Source: Nocardiopsis ganjiahuensis DSM 45031 (lineage in GTDB: Bacteria > Actinomycetota > Actinomycetes > Streptosporangiales > Streptosporangiaceae). Taken from it: a DNA stretch of 64,000 nt. A program made the position numbers and the translations under genes. Under the pieces are notes generated by a model. The model ran no database searches. It had not been told where the DNA came from and worked only from the letters and a program-made list of their open reading frames with translations. Below, one piece after another: positions 15,624 to 23,685 of this stretch. Location of the stretch: contig NZ_ANBA01000008.1 in assembly GCF_000341085.1 (NCBI RefSeq), positions 372,001 through 436,000 of the forward strand, read 5' to 3'. Positions within the stretch are counted from its first letter, which is position 1. The number at the start of each line of letters is the position of its first letter.

Positions 15624-17867
15624 GTGAGGCCGGGCTGGGGCCGGACGGCCCTGGCTGTGGGCGCCGCCGCCACCGCCGCTGTCCTCACCCTCTCCGGTGG
15701 CTCACTGGTCCAGCAGGCCGTGGCCCTGACTGTCCCCCCGTCGGCCGCGCCGCTCCAGCCGGCGGCCGAGGGCCCTGCCGGTGCACTGGCCGTGAGCGTG
15801 CTGTCCTCCCGGCCGGACACCGTCATGGGCGGGACCGCCCTGGTCCGGGTGGAGCTGCCCGCCCCGGTCGAGCCCCACGAGGTGCGCTTGGAGGCGGACG
15901 GCACCGACGTCACCGACGTCCTGCGCCCCGTCCACCTGCCCGGCAGCGATCACGTCCTGGAAGGGCTGGTCGAGGACCTGCCCGAGGGACAGACCTCCCT
16001 GGTCGCCTCCCTGGCCGACGGCGACGAGAACCGCGACGCCCCCGAGCCGGCCGGTGTCGTCGTGACCAACCATCCCCGCAGCGGCCCGGTGTTCGCCGGT
16101 CCCCACCAGGACCCGTTCGTCTGCCAGACCGAGGACTTCGAACTCGCCTGGGGCGGACGCCTGGGCGCACCGCTCGACGACGACTGCTCGGTGGAGACCG
16201 TGGTGGGGTACGTGTACCGCACCACCGGCGGCGCGTTCGCCCCGCTGCCCGAAGGCGGCCGCCTCCCCTCCGACGTCGCCCGAACCACCACCTCCAGCGG
16301 CGAGGAGGTGCCGTACACGGTGCGGGTGGAGACCGGCACCGTCAACCGGGCCGTGTACGAGACGGCCGTCCTGCACGACCCCCGTGATCCCGAACCCGAC
16401 CCGTGGACCGCCCCCGACGGCTGGAACCGCCGCCTGGTGTACAAGTTCGGCGGCGGCTGCCCGGGCGGCTGGTTCGTCCAGGGCGACCGGACCGCCGGGG
16501 TGGTGGACCACGGCATGCTCTCCCAGGGGTACGCGGTGGCCTCCGCCTCCCTGAACGTGTTCGGCCAGAACTGCGACGACCTGCTGGCCGCCGAGACCAT
16601 GAACGCGGTCAAGGAACGCTTCGTCCTCGCCCACGGGGTCCCCGACCACACCCTGGGCTGGGGCGCCTCCGGCGGTGCCTACCAGTCACACCAGATCGCC
16701 GACAACTACCCGGGGCTGCTCGACGGCATCGTGGTCTCCCAGAGCTACCCCGACGTCGGTTTCGCGACCGTGCCCGCGGTCACCGACGCCCTCCTCCTGC
16801 GCTCCTACGCCGAGGCGCATCCCGACGCCCTCAGCAGGGAGCAACAGCGCGCGGTGTCCGGGTTCGGGACCTGGGAGGGCATCGGCGCGATGGCCGACGC
16901 CGCGGCCAGGATCGACCCTCGGGGCGTGTGCCCGGCCGCGCTGCCCGCCGAGGAGCGCTACCACCCGGAGGACAACCCCGGCGGGGCCCGCTGCGACGTG
17001 TTCTCCCACGCCCGCAACGTCTACGGCACCGATCCGGAGACCGGCCTGCCGCGGCGCCCGCTGGACAACGTGGGGGTGCAGTACGGGCTGTCGGCGCTGG
17101 TGGAGGGCGTCATCGACGTCGACCAGTTCCTGCACCTGAACGAGTACGTGGGCGGGTTCGACCACGACGGCGGGCTCGCCCCCGAACGCACACCGGGCGA
17201 TCCGGACGCGATCCGGGCCGCCTACGACAGCGGTCGGCTGCTCCACACCGGTGGCGGGCTCGCCGACATCCCGATCGTGGACCACCGCCCCTACCAGGAC
17301 GACGCCGCCGGCGGCGACATCCACATGCGGTACCACTCCTTCAGTACCCGGGACCGGCTGCTGGCCGCCAACGGCACCGCCGACAACCACGTGATGCTGA
17401 CGGAGGCGCATTACGGCAACGTGTTCTCCGCGGACCAGCCGGTGGCCGGACGCGCTCTGACCGAACTCGACTCCTGGGTGACCGCGGCCGCCGAACTCAC
17501 CCGCACCGACCCCGGCGGAGCCCCGATCGACCACCTGCGCCGGAGCCGCCCGGAGTGGCTGGCGGACTCCTGCTGGATCGGGGACGAACGGGTGGTCTCC
17601 CCGCAGCTGCCGCTGCCGGAAGGGCACGGGGACAGCTGCGCGGACGCCTTCCCCACGTACGGTTCCCCGAGGACCGCCGCGGGCGGCCCGCTCGCCTCCG
17701 ACGTCGTCAAGTGCCGCCTGACCGGGTTCGACGAGGACACGTACCCGGTGGAGTTCGACGAGGAGCAGGCCGAACGGGCCCAGGAGGTCTTCGCCGAGGG
17801 CGTGTGCGACTGGTCGGAGCCGGGCCAGGGCCAGCGTCCGCCGAAGGGGCCCTGGCAGTCCTTCTAG
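15624..17867 (+). CDS. Secreted DUF6351 family protein
   Basis: A 747-residue exported protein. GTG 15624 follows a CGAGGAAC ribosome site and starts a signal peptide (RTALAVGAAATAAVLTLSGG, cleavage near residue 31). An Ig-like N-terminal part is followed by an alpha/beta-hydrolase-like region. Notable stretches are YKFGGGCPGGW, LNVFGQNCDDLLAAET, HTLGWGASGGAYQSHQIAD (possible nucleophile-elbow serine) and HVMLTEAHYGN. This matches the DUF6351 family as I recall it, related to tannase/polyhydroxybutyrate depolymerase-like hydrolases. Substrate unknown. Even cysteine content fits extracellular disulphides. Confidence 0.75.
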   Translation: MRPGWGRTALAVGAAATAAVLTLSGGSLVQQAVALTVPPSAAPLQPAAEGPAGALAVSVLSSRPDTVMGGTALVRVELPAPVEPHEVRLEADGTDVTDVLRPVHLPGSDHVLEGLVEDLPEGQTSLVASLADGDENRDAPEPAGVVVTNHPRSGPVFAGPHQDPFVCQTEDFELAWGGRLGAPLDDDCSVETVVGYVYRTTGGAFAPLPEGGRLPSDVARTTTSSGEEVPYTVRVETGTVNRAVYETAVLHDPRDPEPDPWTAPDGWNRRLVYKFGGGCPGGWFVQGDRTAGVVDHGMLSQGYAVASASLNVFGQNCDDLLAAETMNAVKERFVLAHGVPDHTLGWGASGGAYQSHQIADNYPGLLDGIVVSQSYPDVGFATVPAVTDALLLRSYAEAHPDALSREQQRAVSGFGTWEGIGAMADAAARIDPRGVCPAALPAEERYHPEDNPGGARCDVFSHARNVYGTDPETGLPRRPLDNVGVQYGLSALVEGVIDVDQFLHLNEYVGGFDHDGGLAPERTPGDPDAIRAAYDSGRLLHTGGGLADIPIVDHRPYQDDAAGGDIHMRYHSFSTRDRLLAANGTADNHVMLTEAHYGNVFSADQPVAGRALTELDSWVTAAAELTRTDPGGAPIDHLRRSRPEWLADSCWIGDERVVSPQLPLPEGHGDSCADAFPTYGSPRTAAGGPLASDVVKCRLTGFDEDTYPVEFDEEQAERAQEVFAEGVCDWSEPGQGQRPPKGPWQSF

Positions 17868-17962
17868 GCCCTGTTCCGTGTCTTTCCGACCCTGTGCGCA
17901 ACGCCGACCCGCTCCAGGGACCCTTCGGTCCCCGAGGCCAGGCGATCCGGGAGGGCCAGGCG

Positions 17963-17982
17963 ATCGACTTTCACTGGTCGAT
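17963..17982. promoter_or_regulatory. Candidate ArsR-family operator upstream of the MFS gene
   Basis: ATCGAC (17963-17968) and GTCGAT (17977-17982) form an inverted repeat just upstream of the transporter start at 18017. It resembles the stronger CGATCGAT/ATCGATCG palindrome in front of the ArsR-like gene, so the regulator may bind both. Confidence 0.4.
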
Positions 17983-18016
17983 TGAATTTTCCCAATCCAT
18001 CTGTCAATCTCAATTC

Positions 18017-19315
18017 ATGGTCGACAACGAAGACCCCGGATCCGGCACCCCCCGCGACGGCACCACGACCACCCCCGGCCCTTTGGGCGGTGGCTACTGG
18101 CGGCTGTGGACCTCCTCCGGACTCTCCAACCTCGCCGACGGCGTCCTGAAGGTGGCACTGCCCCTGCTGGCTCTGCGCTTCACCGACTCCCCGCTGCTGA
18201 TCGGCGGGGTCGGCGTGGCCCTGAGCCTGCCCTGGCTCCTGTTCGCCCTGCCCGCCGGAGCCCTGGCCGACCGCCTGGACCGGCGGCGGGCGATGCTCGG
18301 CGCCAACACCGTGCGCGGCACCCTGGCCCTGGCCCTGTTGCTCGGAGTGGGGCTCGACCTCGGGTCGATCGGGCTGATCTACGCCGCCGCCTTCCTCCTC
18401 GGCACCGCGGAGACCCTCTACGACACGACCGCGCAGTCGATCCTGCCCCAGCTCGTCCGCCGCGACCAGCTCTCCAGGGCCAACGGGCGCCTGTACGGGA
18501 TGGAGATGGCCGCGAACGAGCTCATCGGTCCGCCCCTGGGCAGCACCCTGGTCGCGGTGGGCCTGGCCCTGGCCCTGTTCACCCCCGGGGCGCTGTGGCT
18601 CGCCGCCGTGGGCGCTCTGCTGCTGGTGCGCGGACGGTTCGGGGTCAGCCGTACCGGACCGCGCACCAGCATGCGCGCCGACATCGCCGAAGGGGTGCGG
18701 TACCTGTGGTCCCACCGCGTCCTGCGCACCTTCGCCGTGCTGGCCGGGGTCTCCAACTTCGCCCTGAGCGCCGTGTTCACCCTCCTCGTGGTCTACGCGG
18801 TGGGCCCGGACTCCCCGCTGGGGCTCACCGAGGCCGCCTTCGGCCTGCTGTTCTCCACGTTCGCCGCCGGCAGCCTGGTCGGGGCGTTCGTCGCCGAGCG
18901 GTGCGAGCGGATGCTGGGCCGGGCCCGCGCCCTGCGACTGTCCGTCGTGCCGTTCGCCCTGCTCGCGCTGGTGCCGGGACTGACCGCCGACGCGTGGCTG
19001 GTGGGGCTGGGTTTCGTGGTCGGTGGAATCGGCGTCATGGTGTGGAACGTGATCACCGTGTCCCTGCGCCAGCGGATGGCCCCGGGCGCCCTCCTGGGCC
19101 GGGTGAACAGCGTCTACCGGCTGCTGGCCTGGGGCACCCGGCCGCTGGGCGCGGGAGTGGGCGGCCTGCTCGCGCAGTTCCTCGGCACACAGGCCATGTT
19201 CGTCGTCATGGGGCTGCTGATCCTCACCCTGACGGTCCCGCTGCTGCGGATCGACGACGCCGCCCTCGATGCCGCCGAGAGCTCCGGCACGCCCTCGTCT
19301 CCGAAGGCGGCCTGA
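18017..19315 (+). CDS. MFS drug efflux transporter (DHA3-like)
   Basis: A 432-residue protein with about twelve membrane helices. GYWRLWTSSGLSNLADGVLKVALPLLALR starts TM1; the motif ALADRLDRRRAML lies between TM2 and TM3; TAETLYDTTAQSILPQLV and RANGRLYGMEMAANELIGPPLG are typical of the MefA/DHA3 group of macrolide-type exporters. ATG 18017 has an A/T-rich leader and begins a conserved N-terminus. The convergent ArsR-like gene 85 bp downstream is the likely repressor. Substrate is inferred only as a lipophilic drug. Confidence 0.85.
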   Translation: MVDNEDPGSGTPRDGTTTTPGPLGGGYWRLWTSSGLSNLADGVLKVALPLLALRFTDSPLLIGGVGVALSLPWLLFALPAGALADRLDRRRAMLGANTVRGTLALALLLGVGLDLGSIGLIYAAAFLLGTAETLYDTTAQSILPQLVRRDQLSRANGRLYGMEMAANELIGPPLGSTLVAVGLALALFTPGALWLAAVGALLLVRGRFGVSRTGPRTSMRADIAEGVRYLWSHRVLRTFAVLAGVSNFALSAVFTLLVVYAVGPDSPLGLTEAAFGLLFSTFAAGSLVGAFVAERCERMLGRARALRLSVVPFALLALVPGLTADAWLVGLGFVVGGIGVMVWNVITVSLRQRMAPGALLGRVNSVYRLLAWGTRPLGAGVGGLLAQFLGTQAMFVVMGLLILTLTVPLLRIDDAALDAAESSGTPSSPKAA

Positions 19316-19400
19316 GCGTTCCGGGCGTTTCGGATCTCCTGATGTCCCCGGTGCCCCAGGCGTTCCGTACGTCCCAGGCGTCTGCGGCGCTCGGAGCGGT

Positions 19401-19967
19401 CTAGGCCTCCGGACTGCGGTACAGCAGGAACGCCCCGCCGTGGACCGGCCGGTCCAGGCGCTGGTCGTCGCCGGCCACGTACTCGTCGAGCACGGCGAGG
19501 ATGCGCCGGTCCAGTTCGGCCACCTCCTCGTCGTTCAGGTGCAGGGCGAACCTGGCGTAGGTGCGCACCGCCTCCGGTCCGGCCTCGTCGAGTTCGTCGG
19601 TCAGGGCGACGATCGGGGCCGTCCGCTCCTCCGGCGGCAGGTCCTGGAGGGGACCGTCGAGCCACCAGGACTCGTCGGTGGCGCGGTAGGGCTTCTCCAG
19701 AGCTCCGCTGGACCCGGTACGGACCGGGGCGGCCGTGAGCAGACCCGCGTTCACCAGCGTGCGCACGTGGTGGAGCACGGTTCCGGGGTTGGTGTCGAGC
19801 CGGTCGGCGAGCTCGCGGTTGGTGAGCTCCCTGGTCAGGCACAGCCGCAGGATGCGCAGGCGCAGGGGGTGGCCGAGGGCCTTGGCCTCACGTGCGGTGG
19901 CCGGACGGCGTTTGCGAGGCGCGGGGGCGGGCTCCCGCTCGGGTTCCTTCTCGGCCGGTTCTGCCAT
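19401..19967 (-). CDS. ArsR/SmtB-like winged-helix transcriptional regulator
   Basis: A 188-residue regulator. The winged helix covers roughly residues 25-90 (ALGHPLRLRILRLCLTRELT, NRELADRLDTNPGTVLHHV, LVNAGLLTAAPVRTG). No cysteine metal site is visible, so a metal sensor is unlikely; the long helical C-terminus fits regulators of drug exporters. A palindrome 15 nt upstream of the start suggests autorepression, and a related site precedes the convergent MFS gene. Confidence 0.85.
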   Translation of the reverse strand: MAEPAEKEPEREPAPAPRKRRPATAREAKALGHPLRLRILRLCLTRELTNRELADRLDTNPGTVLHHVRTLVNAGLLTAAPVRTGSSGALEKPYRATDESWWLDGPLQDLPPEERTAPIVALTDELDEAGPEAVRTYARFALHLNDEEVAELDRRILAVLDEYVAGDDQRLDRPVHGGAFLLYRSPEA

Positions 19968-19981
19968 GGAAGCAGGCTAAC

Positions 19982-19999
19982 CGATCGATCAATCGATCG
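19982..19999. promoter_or_regulatory. Palindromic operator of the ArsR-like gene
   Basis: CGATCGAT (19982-19989) and ATCGATCG (19992-19999) are perfect 8-bp arms separated by CA. The site lies 15 nt upstream of the regulator's start codon, where repressor binding would block transcription. It also sits 58 nt upstream of the divergent APH-like gene. Confidence 0.55.
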
Positions 20000-20057
20000 A
20001 GAATCCTTGTCCGACAAACCGGTGGACGCGGCGGATCCGGGCGGTGAGGATGGCCCC

Positions 20058-20879
20058 GTGACACACTCCGGCCACTCCCCCACCGACCCCACCGCTTTCG
20101 AGGACGACGCCGAGGACGTCGAGGTCCTGGAGGGCGGGAACGTCTCCGACCAGGTCCTGCGGATCGGCGCCACCGTGCGCAAACCCTGGCTGCGCTCCTC
20201 CCCCGCCGTGACCGCCCTGCTGCGCCACCTCCGCCTGCACGGCTACCCCGCAGCACCGATCACCTACGGGGAACGGCCGAAGGGCTACCAGCGGCTGTCC
20301 TACGTCCCCGGCACCCTGGCCGACCGGATGCCGCCGATGAACGCCGACGAACTCCGCGAGCTGGGCGCGATGATCCGTCGGCTGCACGACCTCACCGCCG
20401 ACCACCGCCCCGCGGCCGACGCACGGTGGGAATCGGTCTTCCCACCCGAGGAACCCGAGGTGATCTGCCACAACGACCTCGCGCCGTGGAACCTGGTCCG
20501 CGACCCCGGGAGCGGCCCGGACTCCTGGTGCTTCATCGACTGGGACGGCGCGGGGCCCGGCAGCCGGATGGGCGATCTCGGCTACGCCGCGCACGGGTTC
20601 GTCCCCCTGCACGAGGGCGGTGACCCCGGAGCCGACGGGCTGCGGCTGCGGGCACTGGCCGACGGCTACGGCTGCGACGCCGACCAGCGCCGGGAGCTCC
20701 CGGAGGCGGCCCTGCGGCGGGTGCGCGGCATGTTCGAGCTCCTGGAGGAGGGCGCGCGGACGGGTCGGCAGCCCTGGGCCCGCCTGCACGCCGAGGGGCA
20801 CGCCGACCACTGGGGGCCGGCCGCCGCCTACGTCGCACGCCACCGGGAGCGGTGGACCGAGGCGCTGACCGCTCGCTGA
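20058..20879 (+). CDS. APH-family phosphotransferase (aminoglycoside/choline kinase-like)
   Basis: A 273-residue kinase-fold protein. The catalytic loop VICHNDLAPWNLV (H-x-D-x-x-x-x-N) and the metal-binding CFIDWDGAGPG match the APH phosphotransferase family. The N-lobe is reduced and begins after an acidic stretch. GTG 20058 was chosen for its GGTGAGGA ribosome site. Clinical-type aminoglycoside resistance cannot be claimed, since many members phosphorylate unrelated small molecules. It lies divergent from the ArsR-like gene. Confidence 0.8.
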   Translation: MTHSGHSPTDPTAFEDDAEDVEVLEGGNVSDQVLRIGATVRKPWLRSSPAVTALLRHLRLHGYPAAPITYGERPKGYQRLSYVPGTLADRMPPMNADELRELGAMIRRLHDLTADHRPAADARWESVFPPEEPEVICHNDLAPWNLVRDPGSGPDSWCFIDWDGAGPGSRMGDLGYAAHGFVPLHEGGDPGADGLRLRALADGYGCDADQRRELPEAALRRVRGMFELLEEGARTGRQPWARLHAEGHADHWGPAAAYVARHRERWTEALTAR

Positions 20880-20890
20880 ACCCGTTCCAA

Positions 20891-21592
20891 TCAGAGGGGA
20901 CGGACCCACACGAACGCGGCCGAGATCGGGTAGCCGCGGAAGCGTTCCCACTTGGGTTTGGCCGCCACCCAGCCGTCGTCCACGACCGCCTCGTTCAGCT
21001 CCTCCAGACGCCACCCGGCGGCCAGGGCGGCACTCACGTGGTTGCCGATCAGGTGCACGTGGGTGGTGATGGCGACCTCCTCGCCCGACGCGTCGGTGAA
21101 GTGGGTGGGCATGCCGGAGGCCATGATGAACTGCGGGTGGTAGGCGACCAGTACGCAGCGCCCGCCCGGTTTGGTCAGCCGCCGGGCCTCGGCGTAGAAC
21201 GGCGCGAGGTCGGGCAGGTGCTCGTCGATGAGTGAGGCGATGACCAGGTCGTAGGTGTTGCCCGGCAGACCGCTCGCGCGGACGTCGCCCTGGGTGAGGG
21301 TGTCGTGGGCGCCGCGCTTGTCCGCCAGGGCGAGCATCCCGGCGCTGAGGTCCACACCGTCCACGTGCTCCACCCGCCGTTCGCGGAGCCAGGCCCCGGT
21401 GCGGCCGGTACCGCAGCCCAGGTCGGCGGCGCGGCGGACCTCGGACCAGTCGGGTGCGGTGAGCCCGTCGAGGAGCGCCAGGTCCATGGCGTCGAGCACG
21501 GAGTCCTCGTAGGTACGGGACCAGCCGTCGTAGCCGGTGGCCACGTCGACGGTGCGGTAGTGACGGGTATCGAAGTCGGCGAAGTCAGGCAT
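20891..21592 (-). CDS. Class I SAM-dependent methyltransferase
   Basis: A 233-residue enzyme with motif I AADLGCGTGRTGAWL, post-I VDGVDLSAGML and motif IV-like DLVIASLIDEHLP followed by RLTKPGGRCVLVAYHP. This is the UbiE/Methyltransf_11-type Rossmann fold. Its substrate is not predictable. ATG 21592 was selected because upstream codons encode a low-complexity arginine-rich tail without similarity. It converges with the APH-like gene and is divergent from the erm leader transcript. Confidence 0.82.
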   Translation of the reverse strand: MPDFADFDTRHYRTVDVATGYDGWSRTYEDSVLDAMDLALLDGLTAPDWSEVRRAADLGCGTGRTGAWLRERRVEHVDGVDLSAGMLALADKRGAHDTLTQGDVRASGLPGNTYDLVIASLIDEHLPDLAPFYAEARRLTKPGGRCVLVAYHPQFIMASGMPTHFTDASGEEVAITTHVHLIGNHVSAALAAGWRLEELNEAVVDDGWVAAKPKWERFRGYPISAAFVWVRPL

Positions 21593-21631
21593 GGAGCCGA
21601 GTATTCCGTGGCCGGCGGCGGACACGCGACC

Positions 21632-21665
21632 GGTTTTCCGAGAAGCGCGGGGCTCCCGGAAAACC
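21632..21665. promoter_or_regulatory. Inverted repeat in the methyltransferase/erm leader divergent region
   Basis: GGTTTTCCG (21632-21640) and CGGAAAACC (21657-21665) are perfect 9-bp arms around a 16-bp spacer, ending 3 bp before the -35 box of the erm leader promoter. It could be an operator for either divergent gene. Confidence 0.4.
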
Positions 21666-21667
21666 CG

Positions 21668-21697
21668 TTGCCCCGCTGATCCCGGCTCCCCTAACGT
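21668..21697 (+). promoter_or_regulatory. Promoter of the erm leader transcript
   Basis: TTGCCC (21668-21673) and TAACGT (21692-21697) are separated by 18 bp. The -10 hexamer ends 7 nt before the leader-peptide ATG at 21705, so transcription should start at or next to the ATG (leaderless). Confidence 0.6.
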
Positions 21698-21704
21698 TCT
21701 GCCC

Positions 21705-21800
21705 ATGGCAGCATTCACGGCGATCTTCGAGGGCCGGTACACCTGGCCCTCGGTCGCTCACACCTACGCACGCCTCCGGTCCGTCGCTCTGGACCGGTGA
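21705..21800 (+). CDS. Putative leaderless erm leader peptide (31 residues)
   Basis: A short open frame starts 7 nt after a -10 hexamer and encodes 31 residues, including IFEGRYTW and the C-terminal YARLRSVALDR. It precedes the erm gene by 251 nt on the same strand. The RLR tripeptide at residues 23-25 matches the R/K-x-R/K arrest motif known from macrolide-dependent stalling on leader peptides such as ErmDL. A role as a drug-sensing leader is inferred from position, leaderless start, motif and the downstream alternative hairpins; it has not been shown. Confidence 0.5.
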   Translation: MAAFTAIFEGRYTWPSVAHTYARLRSVALDR

Positions 21801-21816
21801 CCGAGCCCCTCCGAGC

Positions 21817-21925
21817 GCACCGCCGTTTCCGTACCCCGTTTCCCGGGTGCGACGTCGGCGGTGCCAGGGGGTTCTTCGCAGGCGTCGATTCGTAGACGCG
21901 TACCGGTCCAGGTTCCGCCGACGTC
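21817..21925 (+). promoter_or_regulatory. Attenuator-like alternative hairpins upstream of erm
   Basis: Three segments can pair in two mutually exclusive ways. Segment 1 GCACCGCCG (21817-21825) pairs with CGGCGGTGC (21856-21864). Segment 2 GACGTCGGCGG (21851-21861) pairs with CCGCCGACGTC (21915-21925). The overlap at 21856-21861 forbids both at once. A small hairpin (GCGTC 21882-21886 with GACGC 21895-21899) and a CACCCC/GGGGTG hairpin (22022-22035) just before the erm start add further structure. This is the architecture of translational or transcriptional attenuation. Confidence 0.5.
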
Positions 21926-22051
21926 CTCTTCCTTTCGGACGGGCAACCACGGACCTCTCCTGGTACACGCGCGCACCCTCCCCGGGTAACGCGCCCCCTC
22001 GTGCTGCCCGTCCGCGTCAGCCACCCCTCGGGGTGACAGAACGGACCACAC

Positions 22052-22882
22052 GTGGCACGCCACTCTCACCGAACCCAGCGCTCCAGCCCTCGGAACGACC
22101 GCTCGAACCACCGCGGCGCCGGCAACCGGCGGCGGCTCTCGCAGAACTTCCTCGCCGACCCCGGCACCGCCCGCTGGGTGGTCCGGCTTGCCGGGGTGGC
22201 CCCCGGAGACCTGGTGGTGGAGGTCGGCCCCGGCGACGGGGCCGTCACCCGGTTCCTCGCTCCGAGGGCCCGACAGGTGATCGCCCACGAACTCGACCCC
22301 CGGCTGGCCCAGCGGCTCGCCGCCCGCTACCGGGACCCGGCCCTGGGCGTGCGGGTGGTGCACGGTGACTTCACCCGGGCACGCCCGCCCCGCGAACCGT
22401 TCTCCGTGGTCGGCAACATCCCCTACTCCCGGACCGCCGACATCGTCCGCTGGTGCCTGGAGGCCCCGCGGCTGACCTCGGCGACCCTGGTCACCCAGCT
22501 GGAGTACGCCCGCAAACGCACCGGGGCCTACGGCCGGTGGAGCCGGTTGACCGTGCTGACCTGGCCGTGGTGGTCGTGGCGGCTGGCCGGACGGATCGGC
22601 CGGGACCGCTTCCGTCCCGTGCCCCGGGTGGACGCCGGGGTACTGGTACTGCGCAGGCGCGCCGAACCCCTGGTGCCGTGGGAACGCGGGGACGAGTACC
22701 GGCGCATGGTCGAACTCGGCTTCGGCGGCGTGGGCGGTTCACTGTCCGCGTCCCTGCGCCGGGGATATCCGGCCGCGCGGGTGGCGGCTGCTCTACGGCA
22801 GGCGGGGGCCACTCCGGGCACACCGGTGGGACTGGTGTCCCCGGAGCAGTGGTTGGAGGTGTTCCGGGCTCTGGCCGGATGA
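22052..22882 (+). CDS. erm: 23S rRNA (adenine-N6)-dimethyltransferase, Erm family
   Basis: A 276-residue enzyme that would methylate A2058 of 23S rRNA and give macrolide-lincosamide-streptogramin B resistance. RRRLSQNFLADPGTARWVV, SAM motif I VVEVGPGDGAVTRF, IAHELDPRLAQRL, the catalytic motif IV NIPYSRTADIV and the TQLEYARKRTGAYGRWSRL stretch closely resemble ErmE-type actinomycete proteins. The basic, serine- and arginine-rich N-terminus is also like ErmE. The start is GTG 22052 with a poor ribosome site, which fits translation under leader control. It is probably intrinsic producer-type or environmental resistance; the exact Erm class is not assigned. Confidence 0.88.
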   Translation: MARHSHRTQRSSPRNDRSNHRGAGNRRRLSQNFLADPGTARWVVRLAGVAPGDLVVEVGPGDGAVTRFLAPRARQVIAHELDPRLAQRLAARYRDPALGVRVVHGDFTRARPPREPFSVVGNIPYSRTADIVRWCLEAPRLTSATLVTQLEYARKRTGAYGRWSRLTVLTWPWWSWRLAGRIGRDRFRPVPRVDAGVLVLRRRAEPLVPWERGDEYRRMVELGFGGVGGSLSASLRRGYPAARVAAALRQAGATPGTPVGLVSPEQWLEVFRALAG

Positions 22883-22884
22883 GG

Positions 22885-22902
22885 CCCCGGCCGGAGCCGG
22901 GG
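22885..22902 (+). terminator. Terminator of the erm gene
   Basis: CCCCGGC (22885-22891) and GCCGGGG (22896-22902) form a 7-bp stem with a CGGA loop two bases after the stop codon. Confidence 0.5.
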
Positions 22903-22932
22903 AAACATGGACGCCTCACCTAGCGTGGGGGT

Positions 22933-23508
22933 ATGCGACGAATCATCCCTTGCGTACTGGCTCTGCCGATCCTTCTCGCCGCGGGGTGCGGTTCACCGGA
23001 GCAGGAGGTCTCCCCGGACTCGCCGACTGTCGACGAGAGCGCCACCGACGCGGCGTCGGAACCGCAGGACCCGCCGGAGGAGACCGAGGAGGGCGACGAG
23101 GAGGACACCGTCGACGGGGGCGGCACGGGCGGGGAGTTCGCCTTCGGTGAGGGCGCCGCCTTCCCGCACCCGGTGGGCGCCTACGAGGAGGAGTTCCAGG
23201 AGGGCGTCACCGAGGACGTCGTCTACACCGTGGACGACGTCGTCCTCACCGCCCCCGGGCAGGTGGGGTTCACGCTGACCGTGGAGGTGCCGGAGCTGGG
23301 CCGGGTCTTCGGCACCGGTCTGCTGGACGTGCGGTGCTCCTACGGGGAACACGCGGAGCCCGCCACCACCGACGCGCCGCTCGGGGAGCTGGAGGCCGGA
23401 ACCCACACCACGGACATGGTGTGCGACGCCCCGGAGTCCCCCGACTCCGTGCTCGTCTCCGTGGCCAACGGAGGGGACGAGGCGGACTTCCGGGGGCCGG
23501 TGGGGTAG
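22933..23508 (+). CDS. Hypothetical lipoprotein
   Basis: A 191-residue protein starting MRRIIPCVLALPILLAAGC, with lipobox LAAGC at the cleavage point. It continues with an acidic, proline-rich linker and a C-terminal beta-sandwich-like domain (VVYTVDDVVLTAPGQVGFTL and VLVSVANGG) that resembles DUF4352/Telokin-type exported domains in style, not by clear match. A TAGCGT -10-like hexamer lies 6 nt before the ATG (22921-22926), suggesting a leaderless transcript. No function is assigned. Confidence 0.65.
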   Translation: MRRIIPCVLALPILLAAGCGSPEQEVSPDSPTVDESATDAASEPQDPPEETEEGDEEDTVDGGGTGGEFAFGEGAAFPHPVGAYEEEFQEGVTEDVVYTVDDVVLTAPGQVGFTLTVEVPELGRVFGTGLLDVRCSYGEHAEPATTDAPLGELEAGTHTTDMVCDAPESPDSVLVSVANGGDEADFRGPVG

Positions 23509-23685
23509 GCCGACTTCCGAGGGCCGGGAGTAGGCCGGCCGAACAGGCCCGCAGGGGTGGACGCGGAAGCGGCCGCCCCCGGGGAGGCCCCGTGGCGGAC
23601 GCTTCCAGCACACCGGCGGGCCTCCTCGGGCAGGCCTCACACACCTACCCGTGGGCCCCGGAGGTGTTCCCCGAACCGGACGGAC

